The notes beneath the pieces were generated by a model. The model did not search any database. It was not told the DNA's origin and saw only the letters and a list, made by a program, of their open reading frames with translations. Shown one piece after another: positions 7,382 to 8,779 of a stretch of DNA of 8,779 nucleotides. Source of the DNA: Alphaproteobacteria bacterium UBA6347 (GTDB lineage Bacteria; Pseudomonadota; Alphaproteobacteria; CAAGCB01; CAG-977); NCBI GenBank assembly GCA_002440235.1, contig DJRZ01000061.1, positions 1 to 8,779 of the forward strand. Reading direction: 5' to 3'. The position numbers were made by a program, and so were the translations under genes. The stretch's first letter is position 1. Each line of letters opens with the position of its first letter.

Positions 7382-8389
7382 TTGCGCTGCGTTTTTTGCT
7401 GCGAGGTCGTTTATCAGCACATCGCCGAACACTTGTCTTTGCCGACGCGCAGTTGGCTGGCTGTGGAGTTTTTCTTTATTTTATCAGGATATTTTTTCCT
7501 TAAAACGCGTTGTTCCGATCGGAATTTGTGGGATATTTTTTCAAGAAAAATCAAAGCGTTTCTGCCGCTTTCCCTGTTCGGCGTTTTAACGGTGGGCTGT
7601 TTTTACGACAATGTGGACGGACTGCTGGGGGATATTTTCTTTCTCAATTCGTCCTTTCTGTCGCACACCGCTTTCAACGGACTGCTTTGGTATCTTGCCT
7701 GTCTGCTGTGGATAACGTTGTTTTACGCGCTGACGCTGAAAACGTTTGATAAAAAAACGGCGGTGTTTCTTTTAACTGTTTTCACGTTGACCGGCGTTTT
7801 CGCTTTTTCCCGGGACGGCGGCGCTCATTGGCGCGTCGGCGACCATCTTTTGACGGGCGGATTGACGCGCGCGGCGGCGGGTATGGGCGTCGGCATGTTT
7901 TTATGCTATTTTTCTGAAAAATCAACGGCGTGCAGGTTAAAGCCCGCGTTGGCGACGTTGTTGGAATTTTCGGTGTTTTTCGGGGCGGTCGCCGCAATGC
8001 ACACCAAGTCGATCAATCATGTGACGATTTTCTTTTTGTTCGCGGTGCTTGTATTGCTGTTCGTGCGTAAGGAAGGGCGGCTGTCCCGCTTTTTTGACAA
8101 GCCCGCGTGGGGGCGGTTGGGAAAATACACGTTCGCCGTTTTTGTGACGCACGACGTGTTTCCCCGCCGCGTTCTCGGCGTTTTGGAACAGGCGTATCCG
8201 GTCGTTTCGGCGTATCCCGTCGCGACGATACCGGTCTGCTTCGCCGTCGTTTTCGTTTTCGGATTTATCGCGTATCAGGCGATCGGCGCAAAACGGGTTG
8301 ATTTTTGCCGGCTGTTTTTAGCGTCCGAAAACGCGAAGGAGAACACAAGCGATAAGACTTGCCCTTTTTTGAAAAATCCCGTACCCTGA
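7382..8389 (+). CDS. Acyltransferase-3 (OafA-like) membrane protein with disrupted 5' end
   Basis: An integral inner-membrane protein of the family that transfers acyl groups (often acetyl) onto surface sugars such as O-antigen, capsule or peptidoglycan. The R-X10-H motif, thought to be catalytic, is present right at the N-end (R2 to H13, RCVFCCEVVYQH), followed by the conserved WLAVEFFFILSGYFF block. About nine to ten further hydrophobic segments follow (for example LLWYLACLLWITLFYAL, HVTIFFLFAVLVLLFV, the end VATIPVCFAVVFVFGFIAY). The start at TTG 7382 is nominal: it would cut the first membrane helix, and it has no ribosome site. In the same frame the family-like sequence KPSKLLNIEFL is encoded from about 7352, and the frame stays open back to 7250 without ATG, GTG or TTG. 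So the gene is either fused to 6901-7341 through the C8 tract, or has lost its start. The substrate is unknown. Confidence 0.72.
   Translation: MRCVFCCEVVYQHIAEHLSLPTRSWLAVEFFFILSGYFFLKTRCSDRNLWDIFSRKIKAFLPLSLFGVLTVGCFYDNVDGLLGDIFFLNSSFLSHTAFNGLLWYLACLLWITLFYALTLKTFDKKTAVFLLTVFTLTGVFAFSRDGGAHWRVGDHLLTGGLTRAAAGMGVGMFLCYFSEKSTACRLKPALATLLEFSVFFGAVAAMHTKSINHVTIFFLFAVLVLLFVRKEGRLSRFFDKPAWGRLGKYTFAVFVTHDVFPRRVLGVLEQAYPVVSAYPVATIPVCFAVVFVFGFIAYQAIGAKRVDFCRLFLASENAKENTSDKTCPFLKNPVP
8359..8387 (+). promoter_or_regulatory. Possible promoter for the structured leader
   Basis: TTGCCC (8359-8364; preceded by C, as is common in alphaproteobacterial -35 boxes) and TACCCT (8382-8387) are 17 nt apart, at the very end of the acyltransferase gene. 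Transcription would start near 8394, exactly where the series of hairpins begins. The -10 match is poor. A second possible -35, CTTGACG at 8467-8473, has no convincing -10 after it. Confidence 0.2.
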
Positions 8390-8394
8390 TGACG

Positions 8395-8453
8395 GTTCGC
8401 CGCTAAGGCGAACAAGCGCCTTAGCGGGCGCGGAGCCTTGAACAGCTCTTTTT
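8395..8453 (+). promoter_or_regulatory. Pair of mutually exclusive hairpins, then a weak terminator-like hairpin
   Basis: GTTCGCC (8395-8401) pairs perfectly with GGCGAAC (8407-8413) around the loop GCTAA. Alternatively 8400-8410 pairs with 8417-8427 in a perfect 11-bp stem around the 6-nt loop AACAAG. The two share 8400-8401 and 8407-8410, so they cannot form together. A short stem GGAGC/GCTCT (8432-8436 with 8445-8449) followed by five T (8449-8453) comes next and could be a weak terminator for the acyltransferase transcript. Confidence 0.45.
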
Positions 8454-8455
8454 AC

Positions 8456-8668
8456 ACGGTCGGCGCCTTGACGGCGTCGTTACGACCGCTTTGTTTCAAA
8501 GCGGAACATATCCCCTGCGTCCATAGGACGGTCGGGGAGCGTTTGGCGCATGTCCAGAACGCGCCCCGTCCTTATTCTTGGATAAAACGGGAGCGTTTAA
8601 AGGTCAATCGGATCATAACTGTGTATGGTTGTTCAACTCCCCGACCGCTTTCGGCGGTCATTTTTTTT
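8456..8668 (+). ncRNA. Densely structured leader or small RNA of unrecognised class
   Basis: No convincing protein frame covers this region. It holds two similar modules: ACGGTCGG recurs at 8456-8463 and 8528-8535, and the 10-mer CGACCGCTTT at 8483-8492 and 8642-8651. In module 1, CGGTCG (8457-8462) pairs with CGACCG (8483-8488) over an inner stem GCGCC/GGCGT (8463-8467 with 8473-8477). This competes with the perfect 8-bp hairpin 8486-8493/8497-8504. In module 2, 8529-8539 pairs perfectly over 11 bp with 8637-8647, competing with the terminator at 8643-8668. The same 5' strand has further options: CCCC/GGGG with GTCC/GGAC (8512-8537), and GGAC-GGGG-GCGTT with AACGC-CCCC-GTCC (8526-8570). I found no signature of RNase P, tmRNA, SRP RNA or the common riboswitches. 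It may be a 5' leader of the gene at 8690 or a separate sRNA ending at the terminator. Confidence 0.5.
8643..8668 (+). terminator. Intrinsic terminator in the leader of the last gene
   Basis: The stem GACCGC/GCGGTC (8643-8648 with 8654-8659) around the loop TTTCG is followed by A and eight T (8661-8668). Its 5' arm is part of the strand 8637-8647 that can instead pair with 8529-8539, so the terminator can be undone by an upstream antiterminator. It ends only 21 nt before the ATG at 8690, the usual place for an attenuator. Confidence 0.72.
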
Positions 8669-8678
8669 ATTTGAAAAA

Positions 8679-8684
8679 GGGGAG
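8679..8684 (+). promoter_or_regulatory. Ribosome binding site, complementary to an upstream anti-SD element
   Basis: GGGGAG lies 5 nt before the ATG at 8690 and decides that start. GGGGAGT (8679-8685) is perfectly complementary to ACTCCCC (8636-8642) directly upstream of the terminator stem, so the site could be masked when the upstream strand 8529-8539 is not holding that element. Confidence 0.6.
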
Positions 8685-8689
8685 TCGCG

Positions 8690-8779
8690 ATGAAAATCTT
8701 TCGGGCGGTGTTCGCCGCCGTGTTGATGACGCCGGCGATTGCGGCGGCGGAATGTTATTGTATTTGTGAAAACCACGTG
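8690..8779 (+). CDS. Secreted cysteine-containing protein, N-terminal part (cut by window end)
   Basis: The first 30 codons are visible. They encode a clear Sec signal peptide: basic MKIFR, a hydrophobic core AVFAAVLMTPAIA, and a signal-peptidase I site AAA with cleavage probably before Glu21. The mature protein starts ECYCICENHV, with three Cys in five residues (C-x-C-x-C), which suggests disulfides or metal binding in the periplasm. No family can be named from this much. It has a strong ribosome site and sits directly behind the structured leader. Confidence 0.75.
   Translation, partial: MKIFRAVFAAVLMTPAIAAAECYCICENHV

Noticed and set aside
8438..8674. A 78-codon plus-strand frame from TTG 8438 across the structured leader
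   Set aside because: No ribosome site, no recognisable protein character, and it runs through the terminator and its T run.
8390..8689. tmRNA, RNase P, SRP or 6S RNA
   Set aside because: I found no tag peptide ending in ALAA, no GAGGAAAGUCC or ACAGAA boxes, and no SRP domain IV motif. A few 6S-like words (CCCTGCG, CCTTGAAC) occur, but not in the 6S arrangement. A covariance search could still overturn this.
1..8779. CRISPR arrays, tRNA genes, insertion sequences or attachment sites
   Set aside because: I saw no regularly spaced repeats, tRNA cloverleaf, transposase or integrase, and no terminal inverted repeats.

Overview
The window looks like chromosomal DNA of an alphaproteobacterium. The evidence is the gene order thyX-hflK-hflC-DUF2065-Do protease: in many Alphaproteobacteria a thymidylate synthase/folate gene sits directly upstream of hflKC, DUF2065 and a periplasmic protease. 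Two gene types also fit, a eukaryote-like (type 2) isoleucyl-tRNA synthetase and a flavin-dependent ThyX. The DNA is moderately GC-rich with strong codon bias, which produces long spurious open frames on the opposite strand. I cannot fix the genus. A host-associated or uncultured lineage is possible but is only inference.

Layout. Positions 1-1193 carry the 3' part of ileS, closed by a strong hairpin terminator (1210-1240) that also serves the convergent gene. That minus-strand gene (1250-1801) encodes most of an outer-membrane beta-barrel protein but has no signal peptide, so it looks 5'-truncated. From 1873 to 6858 a tight plus-strand operon runs thyX, hflK, hflC, DUF2065 (yjeT-like), a DegP/HtrA-family protease and holC, with gaps of 1, 3 and 14 nt, an 8-nt overlap and a 5-nt gap. 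It joins thymidylate synthesis, inner-membrane/periplasmic quality control (HflKC modulates FtsH; DegP degrades misfolded envelope proteins) and the chi subunit of the DNA polymerase III clamp loader.

The second half is accessory in character. Gene 6901-7341 encodes a small exported or membrane protein that ends just after a run of eight C. The next frame, 7382-8389, encodes an acyltransferase-3 family membrane protein without a proper start codon. Its conserved N-terminus reads back in frame to the C-run, so the two may be one gene split by a homopolymer frameshift, either phase variation, a decayed gene or a sequencing error.

The last 300 bases before the final gene (8390-8689) are non-coding and densely structured. 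In three successive places a strand can form either of two mutually exclusive stems. The last place combines a perfect 11-bp long-range stem, an intrinsic terminator with eight T, and a 7-nt element complementary to the ribosome binding site of the next gene. That gene (8690 onward, cut by the window end) encodes a secreted cysteine-containing protein. This is the architecture of a cis-regulatory RNA switch. I do not recognise it as a known class, and it is the best candidate here for something undescribed.
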